DNA from: Cryptomeria japonica
Taxonomy: Eukaryota > Streptophyta > Pinopsida > Cupressales > Cupressaceae
DNA: 64,000 nt
NCBI RefSeq assembly: GCF_030272615.1
Contig: NC_081410.1
Span: forward strand, 228,630,915-228,694,914
Reading direction: 5' to 3'
The notes under the pieces are model-generated. The model was not told the origin of the DNA. It was given only the letters and a program-made list of their open reading frames with translations, and searched no databases. Positions 23,646-35,271 of this stretch are shown here, piece after piece (positions within the stretch are counted from its first letter, which is position 1; each line of letters begins with the position of its first letter). Position numbers and translations under genes: made by a program.

Positions 23646-24689
23646 ACCTTCTCTCGTCCTGTCGCCAAAGACGGTAGGACAACTATGATGCCAGGTAAAA
23701 ATAAATTGTAAGGCTTAATTTTAGTTTTATTGTATATTGTAACTTGATAAATGAGTTCATGAGTGAGACTGATTTTATTTATTTTTCTCATTTCAAACTC
23801 AAATCATTGGTGGAGCTTTTTTGGCCCAACGACACCAAATATTCAGAAGTTGGCCATTCGCATCTTGAGCCAACCATGCAGCGCATCAGGTTGTGAGCGC
23901 AATTGGAGTATGTTTGAGCACATACACTCCAAGAGGCGCAATAGATTATCAGTGGAGAAGATGAATGATCTCGTCTTTGTTCACTACAACCTCCGCCTGA
24001 GAATGAGAAAGAATGCATTAGCTGACGTCTCTCATATCATTCTAGATGAGGTTGATCTTGAAGCAGAGTGGGCCAATGAGAATCAGACAGATCCTGGGAC
24101 TCCTGCAGCTGTCTATAGTGATGATGACATTGATTGGATCGCCTAGGTAGATATAGAGGCTGAGGCTGTAGCCATGGTAGAGGAGGAGCAGAGAGCACGA
24201 GCAGAGATAGGAAATAGTGAGACTCGGAGTGACACAGCTGTTCCTGATGTTGGTGAGCATGGCATGGTGTCACGGGGACCGACTATGGCTGCTCAATCAT
24301 CCAGGACCTACCTTAAACGCATTCGCAGGGGGCCAGGGCGAGAGGGTGCACGACCCTCTGAGCCATAGGCTTGTAGACTTGTAGTTGTATTTACTATTTA
24401 CCTTTGGTATTTGTATGAAACATTTGATGATGATCATATGATGACATGGATTTTTTATTCCATTAGTTTTGTAATATTGTATACATTTGACAATATTTAT
24501 ATATCTATGTTTGTTATTTTCTTCAGCTACAATTTGCGTTTATGCTTATGTGATTGATGTATACTTGTGTATGTAATCAAATGAGCCGAGTTTGATGATG
24601 TTATTGTGTCTTTAAGGTGTATTCAATAAAGGGTGTTTGAAACAAGTTTAAAATCTTTAAAAATCTCTAAATTTCTTGAGTTTTTCACT

Positions 24690-24767
24690 TTCCTGAGTCT
24701 AGTCGAGTCTGACGCCGAGTCCCGAGGCCGAGTCCGAGTCCGCCTTGCCGAGTCCGAGCCGAGTCCA
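24690..24767. repeat. 3' subterminal CGAGTCC array of hAT A/B
   Basis: GAGTCTAGTCGAGTCTGACGC followed by repeated CCGAGTCC and GCCGAGTC up to the terminal inverted repeat. It mirrors the 5' arrays and is the likely transposase-binding region. Confidence 0.7.
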
Positions 24768-27026
24768 AGTCCTGTTTCTTTGATCCCAACAAATAGAGAG
24801 GCTAACCCATGAGGGAACCCAATTTACATATAATATGATGGGTAGTCTAGATTCCCAGTCTTTAGAAGACGAAGGGACATCAAGCACGCCAAACGAGGAG
24901 GTTGAGAAACTTGAAAAAAAAGAGAAAGGCAAGAGCCAATAGGGGGATTCAGACATCAAAAAGGACAATAAAAGAAAAGATGCCAATCAGGAGGCCAGAG
25001 GTTACTACCTCATCCAAGGACCCCAGTTTAGAGGATGATGTGGTTGAACTTGATCACCTACCAACTCCACCTTCACAGGATGATCCTATTGCATCAGAAG
25101 CAAATGATCCGCAAATACAAAGTCAACAAGAAATGGGGGCAAGGATCATTGGTTTGGATAGACCTGAAAATTAGGTCGAGGAAGGAGAGATTGCACCTGA
25201 TTAAGGAGCTGACAAACAAGAACCCACACAAGGGAGCAAACAAGAGTTGCAGTAGGAGGAAGGCGACAACAAGGATGACACCATGGTTGAGTGAGAAAGG
25301 GAAGAAGATAGAACCCAAGAACCCAGGAGAACTGAGGAGCAACCACTACTAGAGGATACCCAGCAGTTGCTTAGTGAGGTGGGAGAAAACTCAATCGTGA
25401 GTAAAGGATTGGATACTGCACCCATTCCTCCTTCTGTGTCCGATCAGTTGCAGATAGGGAGTGAATCGGCTGGGTCATCCAAAGAGCAGAGTGGGGATTT
25501 GGTAGTCACGTCTGGACAAACCATCCCTCATGTCTGGTTAATAGCTTGGGCACAATGGAAAGTGACTGTCAAGTCACCAATTAACCTGGAGGATATCTTC
25601 TCTCGGATAGGAGAAATAAAAGCTAAAGGAAAGAAAAAGCCAAGGACTTACTCTAGGATTACCAAGGATGAGCAAAGGAATTGTACAATTCATATTGCTG
25701 CCCCACCTACAGACAAACCGGCAGATCAAGTTGCATTGGTTGACTATAGCGTCACATCCATCCCAATAGGGCGAGCAACCAAAGAGCAAGAGAAGGAAGA
25801 ATTCAAGGATCCTGTACAAAATATGATCAGACAGCTAGATGAAATAACTACTGAAAGGGATATGTACCGAGCTCGTGTTGAGCAAGCCGAGGGATACATA
25901 GATCACCTGTTAAGACCGCTGCAACATATCGCTGAGTCCCATATTCCTCCATTGGCATTGGCACAAAAGACTACAACTGAATTTGAGGGAGTGCGTGACA
26001 CTGCCAAGGCAGTTAGAGAATGGATCCGGGGATTTAAGACAAGAGGAAAGAAGATTATTGATGATGTGTTTGAAGTAACACTCAAAATACATGCAAATCG
26101 GATAAAGATGGAGGTAAAAAAGGAGTATGCCAAAATCCAGGAGACAATTGGCTTGGCTCAAACACTCATGAGGGCTCTTTTCTGGACTCACACTCAGATT
26201 CCCACATTGCATACTATCCTAGATCCCCACAACATCAACACTTTCAAGGAGTGGTTCTGGATTGTCAACATAAAAAAATGATATGAGGGACACCATAAAC
26301 AAAGAGCAAGAGGGGTTCGAGGATGCTTTGGCTAACATTGAGAGTGTTGGTGAAAAGATCCTTAGCGCATTAGTTCCTAGTTGGAATAGTAACATGACAT
26401 AAAACGATATAAGATCACGGTGGGTCGATAAACTGAGAATTGATAAAACCACGCACTCCACAAAGGACTTGGAATTTGCTAGTGAGCTGCATGCAGACAT
26501 ACTGGGTTTTGAGGCTCGTCAGTCGATTTGGAGCGAAGAGCTGAAGAATGTGGATCGCCACCGAGAGGGTATGCAGTATAAAATACGTAATCCTCCTATG
26601 CCTCCCAGCAAGGAATTGTTCCAATTGTGCATAAGATTCCAGAATTATGTTCGGGTAGAACATGCAGCAGGTTGAGACATTTGGAAGGACTACTTGCAAG
26701 GGGAAGTTGAATTTTTGGAGAAAGAGTTTGTCTCGGGGAAAAAAAAGTGCTTTCTTAAAAAGTATTTGTTTCCTTTAAATTTTGAATGCACTTTTTCAAG
26801 ATAAAGTTTCTTTCCAACTACCCAAAGTCATTGCAGATTTTGAGCTCCGTGCAGGTGCACTTTTTGAGGAGCAGCTTTATGTTGGGTAGTTGGTAGTTAT
26901 TAGCTAGTTGATAGTTGGTGGGGGATATTTTGTTCCTCATTAATAGGTATGGGCAGCCATATTTTGTGGGATGAATCTGGGCGACTTGTAAGAATAGATC
27001 TTGGCCATTCATCCATTTTTGAAAGT

Positions 27027-27034
27027 CTATATAA
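27027..27034 (+). promoter_or_regulatory. TATA box in giant LTR copy 1
   Basis: CTATATAAGGG, a canonical plant TATA box, lies 0.83 kb before the LTR's 3' end and downstream of the LTR ORF. If it is the element promoter, U3 is about 6.2 kb and contains the ORF. Copy 3 has CTATTTATACCCC at the equivalent place (51166). Confidence 0.55.
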
Positions 27035-27862
27035 GGGATGGTTTCTCCCTTATTTTGTAAGAAGTTTAAGATTGTTGTTGAAACTCTGGCGAAATTTATG
27101 CAGAATTAATGGATATTAAAGTTGTCTGGTTTCCTTGTGAGTGCATGGTCCCCTTCTTCACCTTTTACTTCTACTGTTATGTATTTTGATTTCCGATGGT
27201 ATTTTTAGGATCATATTTGATGGAAACCTTAGTGTTCATACCATTAAGGATTGACTGATTGTCATTTCCTCTTGCATGGTTAGTCTGAACCAATTTTATG
27301 CTCTTGTTCGGTTATTAAACATTAAATGAATGAACATCTCATTCTATGTTTATGTCTAATAGCATGAAAATCCAACCCCATTGAAGATTGCACTAGATTT
27401 TACAGAATTGTGCTTCATTAGCTGATAATGTTTTATTTGGTTTTTTCAAGGTTTCTATCTATTTTTCTGAACATCCTGTCTTAGGTAGATTAATTAGATA
27501 TTCTCTCTCTTTCCCTTTCCTTTTTTCCTTTTCTTTTATCAAATTGGAGTCTAAACAACATCACGTTAAAGTAAAATCTGATGGAATCAAAACCGTAGAA
27601 TCCTAGGGAACCCATACGAACAGAACCGATTCTGCCCAACCGTAAGTCCCCTTTGTGTATCCAGCAAAGCGCATCATACCGTTGAGTTATCTTGCCGTCA
27701 TGATCTGACAACCGAAACATTGATGTCACACCCAAATGATCAATCCAAATAGCATTAGGGATCTCCTTATTTCAAGAGAGGATAGGATACTCAGTTAGTA
27801 AATTCTATTGTGTTGGCTGATAGAGGGTTGTAGCGATACGACTTTAGACACGTCAACAAAAT

Positions 27863-27881
27863 TGGTGCTAGAGGGAGGGCC
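27863..27881 (+). other. Primer-binding-site-like sequence after giant LTR copy 1
   Basis: TGGTGCTAGAGGGAGGGCC starts four bases after the terminal CA of the LTR. TGG is complementary to the CCA end of a tRNA; I do not assign the tRNA. The position right after an LTR end, before gag, is the main evidence. Confidence 0.6.
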
Positions 27882-28049
27882 AAGCTTGATAGAATTGGAT
27901 CTTTCTCTCTGGAAAGGTTCGAAAGGGTTCTAAGATCCACCCCCGAACGGGAAAGATTTGCTGGATTTCAGTTCTACAAATGTAAAAACTACCGTAGGGT
28001 TGCAGACCCAAGCAAACCCGGTTCATCAAACCATCAATTTGTTGTCCCA

Positions 28050-29700
28050 GTGAGTGTTGTTCATACAATCCCAGTTGTTACCGCTCTGATAGCCCCTTTA
28101 ATTCCACCGATTCAGCCACAAATGGCCCAAAATCAACCTGCTCCAAATGGCATGACTTGGTTGGTTGACAACCCATCCCCATTAGTCTTCACAAATTACC
28201 ATGATATGCCTAAAAGCCCCGATAAGTTCTATTTTGTATTTCATCCAAATGACTTAAACAGAACTGCGGAGGAACATATAAAGATAGTTGAGGATGCTCA
28301 CCGCAATAGGCAGATTGAATATGCAGATGTTACATGTAGGCTTTTCCCCTACTCCTTAGGAGAAGACGCTTTCTACTGGTTTATTCATCTACCAGTATCT
28401 TCTATTGACTCCTGGGAAGGGTTGAAAACAACCTTCACCAACAAATATGGAATCCCCATCACGCCTACGGAGCTATACAGACAGTTCGTAGAAGTAAAAA
28501 GGCAGGAACATGAATTGATCAACTCCTTTAACAACAGGTTCCACAAGGCCTTTACCCAGTTGCAAGATCCTTATGTGGTGAGTGACGCTTCAGCAAGGGA
28601 AATTTATTATTCAGCCTTGGATTACCTAACTGCAATGTTCGTTCGACAATCACAAACTACCCCAACCACATTGACAGAATCTTATGCCAAGGCTATGGAG
28701 ATCAATAAGAACTTGGGCCAGAGTGTTGCGGGACCTTTACTTCAATTAGGACCGCCTTCTATGCCCAACCAAATTCAGGGAATCAACCAAGCTTTAGCTC
28801 GCCAAGTGCCTATCATGAATCAAATCCTGCAACCAGCATATCTGCCCCCACAAACCAATTGGTGCTCCACCCTAGACCACCCATATCTCAAATACCTCCT
28901 AGTCAGCTTGTTTATCTGCAAAATACCGCACTATCTACTAGAACGCAGGAGGAGACGGATGAAATGCATGAGTTAACTGACTAGATAAGGAAGCTCTCTT
29001 CTGAGGTCACTTATTTGCGCAACCAGAATAATCAGTTGTAGAATAACCAAAGAAACCAGCATCAAGGCCAACACCAAAATCAGTACCAAAATGAGAATTA
29101 TCAGAGGCCAAATAGGACATGGAATACCCGTCCTAACAATGGTGGAGTTCCTACGCCCTTAGACAACCTGCCTGCATCTAAAAACAGGCCAACAGACAAG
29201 GTATTTCTGGCAGAGGCTGCTCTATCCAATTGGTGCAGGCTGCATAACACCAACCAACACTCAGAGTTACAGTGCGATGAATTCCAGGTGGCAGCCAACA
29301 TATTTCAGCGGGAAGTTGAAAATACAACGTCTCAATCTACACCTCCCCCTACGGGATATGAGATAGTTCCGTCACCTAGGTATGATACAACCTTGGTTAT
29401 GGAGACTTACATTCCTCCATTTTTCTTCCCCAATCAGGATGAAAATGAAGTGGTAGACCCAAGTCAGCCCGTAGAGGTGAATGCCTTCCAACAGTACCAA
29501 CGGGGTAACCACGAGTATTACAACGACAATTAGAACAACAGTGGCCCGTTTACCACATCCACACCTTCAAAAGACATCCAAGTCCCTCCGGACCAGAATT
29601 CAAGTAATAACCCAGGCTACCCATTGGTACCACAGCAATATGTAAACCAAGGCCCACCTCAGAAAGCACCCACAACCATGTTTTGGCGCTCCTCTCTTAG
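28050..29700 (+). pseudogene. Ty3/gypsy-type gag belonging to giant-LTR element copy 1
   Basis: Open 28050-28976 (308 codons): a proline-rich start, then a Retrotrans_gag capsid-like region with AFYWFIHLPVSSIDSWEGLK, TTFTNKYG and FNNRFHKAFTQL. A one-base shift near 28872 moves the frame; it continues with stops to 29533 and beyond. A variant zinc knuckle CRLHNTNQHSELQC (Cx2Hx4Hx4C, second Cys replaced by His) stands near 29235. The start may lie upstream of the ATG at 28050. No protease or RT follows; the element is cut off near 29700. Confidence 0.75.
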
Positions 29701-30563
29701 GCCTGGGTACAATTTCCATGCAATGGAGGATTTTTCGATTTTCAAAGAATTCCTTCATGGCCTCCATTTAGCGCCCCTTCCAGATTTGATGTGCATTTTG
29801 CCATGGTAAGGATTCTTGCTTGATTTTCCTCCAAACAACCATTTTTCACTTTTTAGATTGGGATGCCATTTTTGGATTTGAAGTGAATTTCTCGGCCTTA
29901 GAAAATTTTTCGTGCTTTTTCCACTTCAAAAAAGAATTTAGCCATTCCTCTGATCAACTATCTGCCTTTTCAATTTTCCGGATTTAGCCGTGGTTTTTCA
30001 GGAATGCTCTATCTTCAGTGTCGGGACCATTGCTTGTGAATAAGAAGAAATTTTAACGTCCATGAGGTTAAAAATAACCTATGGGGACCAAAAATAGACT
30101 TACTAATAATAGCAAGTACTTCAAAACGTCAAAATTAGGGCAAATCGAGATAGGATGATACTTACTAAAAATAGAAACTACTAAAAATAGTAAGTTTGAT
30201 TTTTGGCCATATAAAGACAATCCAAGACGCAGTGAAACTAAATAAAAACTTACAAAAAATAGTAAGTGCTCAAAATTCGCTCAAATTTCATTGGTAGCTT
30301 CCTTGAAGAGCTCTGATTTCATTGCAATGTTCAGATTTTCCGAAACCCTAAGGAAAAGACCTCAAACCTAAGTCTGAAGGGCAAAACCCTAAAATAGGCA
30401 AAACAGGTTACAAACTTGGTCAAATTTCATCAAAACACTTGCAAGCTGGGGAGATCGAAGAGATTTCAGTAGAAAGACCAAAAGAACCAAAACCAAAAGA
30501 CCAAGAGGACCTAAAAAGTAGGGGGTCCCCATTTGCAATGGGGCGATGTGTGAAAACATCACA
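29700..30563 (-). mobile_element. Truncated 5' part of a giant LTR (copy 4)
   Basis: On the minus strand it starts TGTGATGTTTTCACACATCG at 30563, then the hairpin CCCCATT/AATGGGG and GGGGACCCCCTA. The same block opens copy 3 (44662). The rest, to about 29700, holds repeated TAGTAAG motifs; the ORF region is missing. The left boundary is uncertain. Confidence 0.55.
30092..30270. repeat. ACTTACTA/TAGTAAGT hairpin motifs in copy 4 leader
   Basis: About four units built from ACTTACTA or ACTTACAA, an A-rich loop and TAGTAAGT occur here. The position corresponds to the GGCC hairpins of copies 1 and 2 and the CGCTCCTGTCCCT hairpins of copy 3. Confidence 0.5.
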
Positions 30564-31865
30564 AGAGGTTGATTTGCAGCCTTTTTGGTAGCTTTAATGA
30601 AGCTGGAGGGGTGCATTGGGGTTGTCAACTTGCTGTTACAGACCTGTTTCATGCTCAGAACTATATAGCAGACCTGATCACAATTATATCAGTTCATTTA
30701 TAGGGTGTTTGAAGCGTATTCCAGGGGTGTAGCCTCAGTTTAGAGCAATCAGGAGTGTGGGACAACAGTTAGAAGATGTGTTGGGAGATATATACTTGAT
30801 CCACTACCTGTAGCAGCCTTTCTGAAGTCATCATCAGACCTGCAGACATATTCATTGTTGGTGTTTCAAGATATTTTGTGAATGATCTATGTGTAAGGCT
30901 ATTTCATGTATTGGTGTTTCATTGTGCATATTTATCAAACAAATCATTTGTAACAGCAATCATATGGACATTGAATATTTATATCAGACCTATTGCAATA
31001 GTCATATCAATGTTTGGTTGGCTTATGTTGAGCTTGTATCTTGTTGAGAAATATCAAAAGAAAAAGTTAAGGGTGGTTAGTATATGCAACAACCCTGCCA
31101 GAAAAGTGTGCTTGGATTTGTTCTATTTTGTAAACTACACATTCCCGTATATGTCTAGCAACATCATCTTTTAATTCTTTCTAGGAAGATCTATCTACTT
31201 GCCTGAACATTTTTAAGTAATTTAGTGACCTGCTTGATGTGTACTATTAACAGCCCTATCAATCTTTTCTTTTGTTTTTATTCAAGTACCAAATAGATTC
31301 TGTCCTTATAGTAAATGATGTCATCAATCACTTTGTACCTATCATCCTAAATCTTCCCATACATAGTCTCACATGTAAAAATAGGGACATTACATCAGGT
31401 AAACTTGACCCTTGAACTTGATGAGATACCCTCTAACACAATATCTCCTGGTACCCATGACTTCAAGAATCCCATCAAGATTTATTTACTGAATTATTTC
31501 ACCTCTACTCTTTTCATAATAGATATCTCTCTCTAAGGTAATGACTTAGACAATGGCAAGTGTAAACTTCAATCAATAGAATAACTCTTTTACAAATTTA
31601 TATTTGCTCGTGAACTACTATAAATTTGTACTTGTGATTCTCCAGAGCCTAGAAAGATACATTACTTCTAATCAATCTCTTCACAAACATTTGATGCCAT
31701 GTGAATTCTGTATGAATTCAGCACAATTGGCTAGGGTGAGATCTCTCCAGCAAAACCACTAATCCCGTAGGGTTTTCATCCTAGGGCTTTGCTGGAGCAA
31801 GCTACTCAAACTTCACAATAAGAATAAAATGACCAAGATGTGAAATTCTCTTTTTGCAACTCTTT
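30564..31865. other. No recognisable gene
   Basis: AT-rich sequence with only short unsupported ORFs. The phrase CAGACCTG recurs a few times near 30640-30840. AGGGACATTACA near 31381 resembles the ends of the TGTNATNTCCCC LTR family, so degraded LTR sequence is likely. Confidence 0.4.
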
Positions 31866-32172
31866 TCGTATCCATCCTTTGAACTTTCAAGAAGTTCGTA
31901 ATTTGAAATTCAACTTTTATAATAGATAATCCTTTTTGCTCCTCATAAAGTGATTTTATATTATGTCACTTTTTGGCCCCCTAGCTTGAGTCACTTTATA
32001 ATATTAAAAAAAATAATTAAATAAATAAAAATTACTCAAAAAAAAAAAATTTAGACAACCTTTTTTAATTAATGAATTTACTCCCTTCTCCAAAATCCCA
32101 GATTAGCCTACAAGAATGAAGTAGGCTAAAGAGTTCTTTTGGAGATACTAGGTTGAACAAGGGGATATTACA
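31866..32172 (-). repeat. LTR fragment of the TGTNATNTCCCC family
   Basis: About 300 bp similar to 1130-1445, in the same orientation. It ends on the plus strand with GGGGATATTACA, which is TGTAATATCCCC on the minus strand, the LTR start. A microsatellite follows at once. Confidence 0.6.
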
Positions 32173-32444
32173 TACATGCAAACATACATACATAAATACA
32201 TGCATGCATACATACATACATTACATACATTACATACATACATTACATACATACATGCATACATCCATGCATGAATGCATACATGCATACATACATACAT
32301 GCTTGCATGCAATACATACATACATACATGCATTCGTACATACATACATATATACATAAATACATGCTTGCATGCATCCATCCATACATGCATGCATGCA
32401 TATGCATACATGCATGAATGCATGCATTGCATACATCCATACAT
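32170..32444. repeat. ACATACATGCAT microsatellite
   Basis: About 275 bp of mixed ACATAC and ATGCATAC tetranucleotide repeats. Open frames here are repeat artefacts. It ends where the hAT C terminus begins. Confidence 0.9.
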
Positions 32445-33385
32445 GCATGAGACTTGCTTGGACTCACCAAGACTTGGCAAATCTAAGGTAAACCAGGCTG
32501 GTCAAGTCTGGGAGATCGTGCCCAGACTCATCGAGTCTTGGTGAGTGTGAAGCCCTAGACTCTGCCACACAAGTAAAGCATAAAAATGAAAACAAAACAT
32601 GATAAACATTGTTTTAACTTGCTGGATTTTGACTTATATTTCCTCCTCCACCCTAAAAGTAACTTCATTTCATTTTCAAGCACATGGAGAAGGAGAAGAG
32701 AGAATTGTGAGCCAAATTTGGATTGCACTGTAGGGAAATTAACAAAGAGTCGAAACAAAAATCGATTGTTGAATCAAATTTGGACAAGTTTGGAACTACT
32801 TTTGGTGCAGCTAGAGGTGTCTATGAAGGATTGGAAAGAGCTCACTATTGACTGCAAGGTAGATTTAAGAGGTAAGTTTGTATTTTGAAGGTTTTTTTGT
32901 TTTCTTTAACAAAAAGTTCAATTTTTTTTACATTTCCTCTTTCTTTTTTTCTGTTTTATTTTACTGGATCAAAGAATAAACCCTAGGTGTGTTTTTTTTT
33001 TTTTTGAAACAAACGCTATGTGTTTTAATAAAAAAATCAAATTCTATAGTTGCAAACCCTACATTTTTTTATATTAGTGTTCATATAAATTACAAGTGTT
33101 AATATTTTTCTATTTATATGTTATTGCAATAGTCTTGGGATTTTCAAATTGTCTTTATCACAATGTCTCAAAACATAGTTAGAAGGGACCCTTGTTGGAA
33201 ACATGCTGAAATTATCATTGTGCAAAAGAAGGGAGAAGTAAAACGTTTTTATTGCAAAACAATTTATCATGCATGAGGCACTAATAGATTGGTATACCTT
33301 CTTGCACATACACAAGTCCATAATAATATTCCATGGCCACATGTGCCTCTTGAGGTTATGCGTGAAGTGCAAGTGCAACTAGAAA

Positions 33386-35271
33386 TGTGATATCCCCAAA
33401 CAAGACCCCATCTAGTATTGTTAATATTAAGAAAGCTCCTTGTATTATCTTTATAAATGATGAGAATAAGGGAAAGCGGATATATGGTCCTAATCAATAA
33501 GACCAAAATCATAAAGACTTGCAAGCATCCCAGGACCATCTATATGAAATAATGATTACAAATGACTAAGAACATTAACATAGGGATCTGCTGGAAAACC
33601 GACAAGCTCTATATCAACCGTGATGGATATTTTATAGTGGCAAACTTATTAATAACTAATATATATTGGTTGTTTTGGCTAATAGACTAATCGATCCAAG
33701 GTAGCGATAAAGACATATCGTCATCTAAAGGAGGAAACGACAGTACTTAGAACATTGATATTGTAAAAGAATGACCAGATTCAGTATCGATAGGTGGCGG
33801 AGATATAACTAATATCGAAAATAGTATGGCCTATCATAATAAATTAATTAAGGAGTTCAAATGAATAGTAATACCAAAAATTACGAGGAAGTATGAAGGT
33901 AATACAGTGATAATACTATTGATCATATGGACACATAATATAATCAGCTATTTAGAAATCATTGAGTGATCAATGGTTAAACAACGATTCTATATTGGAT
34001 GGCAATTAGATACAAAGAGACATCGACTACTTAAGAAATATCGACTTGGGGCAGATTAGTGAACGGATGTGGAAAGAACATTACAAATACACTCAACTAC
34101 ATTAAGGAAAAGAGGAACATAAGCATTGTGGAGGCTATCGTATTTTAGGATGCCGTAACATATACAAGCTATAGTTGGTGACAATATTATTGTTGATAAT
34201 GATTAACAATGTCGACTCAGGCAAGGAGGCAAACCGACACCTAACCGACATCATTTTGAAGATCAATTAGGGCTTAAAAATAATGATTAAGAAGAATCGG
34301 TGGTAACAATGCTTCAATGATTGAACATGATCACTCTTGGTTCAGTCATATATCGATAACAATGGAAGTTATTATATTCATCAATAATGAATTGGAGTAA
34401 TATCCAAGCTAGTGCAAACACCGATAATGATGAGTTATATTAAGTAAAGGGATGCCTAAGTGGAGAAGATAAATAAACATCAATTATAAGAAGATAAGAT
34501 AGTGATTAGTTATTGACATGCACCAAGTCATATAGATGGCCAACCGATTAGGTGATCAACATAAGGATAAGTAATATCGGTTAGTATAATGAAGTGGTGT
34601 GATGTCATTAATTATTAAGACAAACTTCCTACATTAACAAACAATAACAATTAAAGGACAAGGCATGACTCTTCAAGGAATGGCTATTCCAAAAGACATG
34701 ACCTTTAGCAAGATAAAGGTATAAAAGGGATTTCAAACACCAATTCAGGGATCATTGATTGTTTTCTTATTTCTATGGGTTCTTATTGGATCACTCAATT
34801 GATCACTCACCTTTGGCATAAATTTGGTAGCATATACTTATAGATAGTAACCAGGAATAACACCACCATCGTTGCACATTTCTAAAGACAAATAGACACC
34901 ACAAACTACATCATTGATGTAAATTGACAGATAACAGACTTCAGCAAATTCATATTGTCATATCGGAAACAACTATAAGCAACATTGAGGAGTCCATTGC
35001 ATGCTTCCAGATTTTAAATAGAAAACACAACTTGTCTTGATTGCTATAAGCAATATAAAGGAAAAACATTGGGCAAATATAGAAAAAGAGAAATGATAGC
35101 ATTAATTGGGAAGATAAGGTCAATCTTCCAAACTATTCTTAAAATTTTAAGTTAAATATCATAACAAAATGTCATCAGTTTGGGGTAAATTTTATATTAC
35201 ATTTCTCACCTTAAGTTGGAATTGTTGTCTCGGGATTAAATTAAGGAAATTCCCATTTAGGGGACATTACA
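33386..35271 (+). mobile_element. Solo LTR, 1,886 bp, TGTNATNTCCCC family
   Basis: Starts TGTGATATCCCC and ends GGGGACATTACA; these form 12-bp inverted ends with two mismatches. The direct repeat AGAAA flanks it (33381-33385 and 35272-35276). It carries no ORF and splits the hAT C transposase between the BED finger and the linker. Confidence 0.8.

Larger units (their letters stand above)
11299..24365 (+). pseudogene. hAT transposase copy B, seven or so exons, split by gypsy element
   Basis: Exon 1 (11299-11937) encodes MSTSASRPPMRKDPASKYHE, a BED finger (CMFCKTIFHGGIYRLKYH) and a low-complexity linker. Later exons give the DUF659/RNase H-like core (12025-12256, 12357-12510, 12624-about 13025), RAKEAIRFVYGGDESKYGPI (from 13134), and after the gypsy insertion the hAT dimerisation domain (about 23785-24145) with NIQKLAIRILSQPCSASGCE. 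hAT transposase excises and reinserts DNA by a cut-and-paste mechanism in the nucleus. Lesions: a one-base frameshift near 12832, stops near 13338 and 13374, a TAG at 24145, and the 10.2-kb insertion in the exon at 13468. Removing the insertion with one ACCTT copy restores the local frame across the junction. Confidence 0.8.
8202..24782 (+). mobile_element. hAT transposon A/B, recombinant, with nested gypsy element
   Basis: The ends are perfect 15-bp inverted repeats CAAAGAAACAGGACT (8202-8216) and AGTCCTGTTTCTTTG (24768-24782). The flanks are the 8-bp direct repeat ATCCCAAC (8194-8201 and 24783-24790), the size expected for hAT. The uninterrupted target is visible in giant-LTR copy 2 near 40017, where the same context has ATCCCAAC only once. 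The interior holds copy A's 5' 2.27 kb, then a full-length copy B starting at 10470, and inside B the gypsy element 13469-23645. Confidence 0.9.
6540..26804 (+). pseudogene. Long ORF inside giant LTR, copy 1, split by hAT and broken
   Basis: The reading frame starts MPKPTTESSKAPDTTGASRT at 6540 and is interrupted by several stops (near 6642, 6730, 6768, 7533) and by the hAT at 8202-24782. The C-terminal part resumes at 24791 and ends near 26804 after one more stop at 26673. The longest clean piece is 6783-7535 (250 aa). Landmarks shared with copies 2 and 3: WDNIGDTDLGHI, FTPEAIGEAFDIPLPD, EEWMFYFTEQVF, a SYLVYMFA segment and WFIQFPRFTYIRI. The C-terminal half (25367-26281) is charged, with a likely coiled coil around MYRARVEQAEGYIDHLLRPL. 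I do not recognise the family: it has no RT, integrase, protease or zinc knuckle. Its two-part layout resembles the third ORF of the gypsy element at 20746-23287. Confidence 0.7.
4262..27858 (+). mobile_element. Giant LTR copy 1 (about 7.0 kb without nested hAT), a 5' LTR
   Basis: The unit starts TATTGTGCC (TGTTGTGCC in copy 2, so TG has become TA) and ends CGTCAACA at 27858. Removing the nested hAT (8202-24782 plus one 8-bp target copy) leaves 7008 bp, close to copy 2 (7055) and copy 3 (7370). Four bases after the end comes TGG of a primer-binding-site-like sequence, then gag. This marks the 7 kb as a 5' LTR rather than a whole element. It carries a long ORF at 6540-26804 and a TATA box at 27027 near its 3' end. 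Terminal direct repeats were looked for inside the unit and not seen. Confidence 0.7.

Noticed and set aside
32148-32480. Open frames of Met/Cys/Tyr/His-rich protein on both strands
   Set aside because: They are translations of the ACATACATGCAT microsatellite, present in several frames at once.
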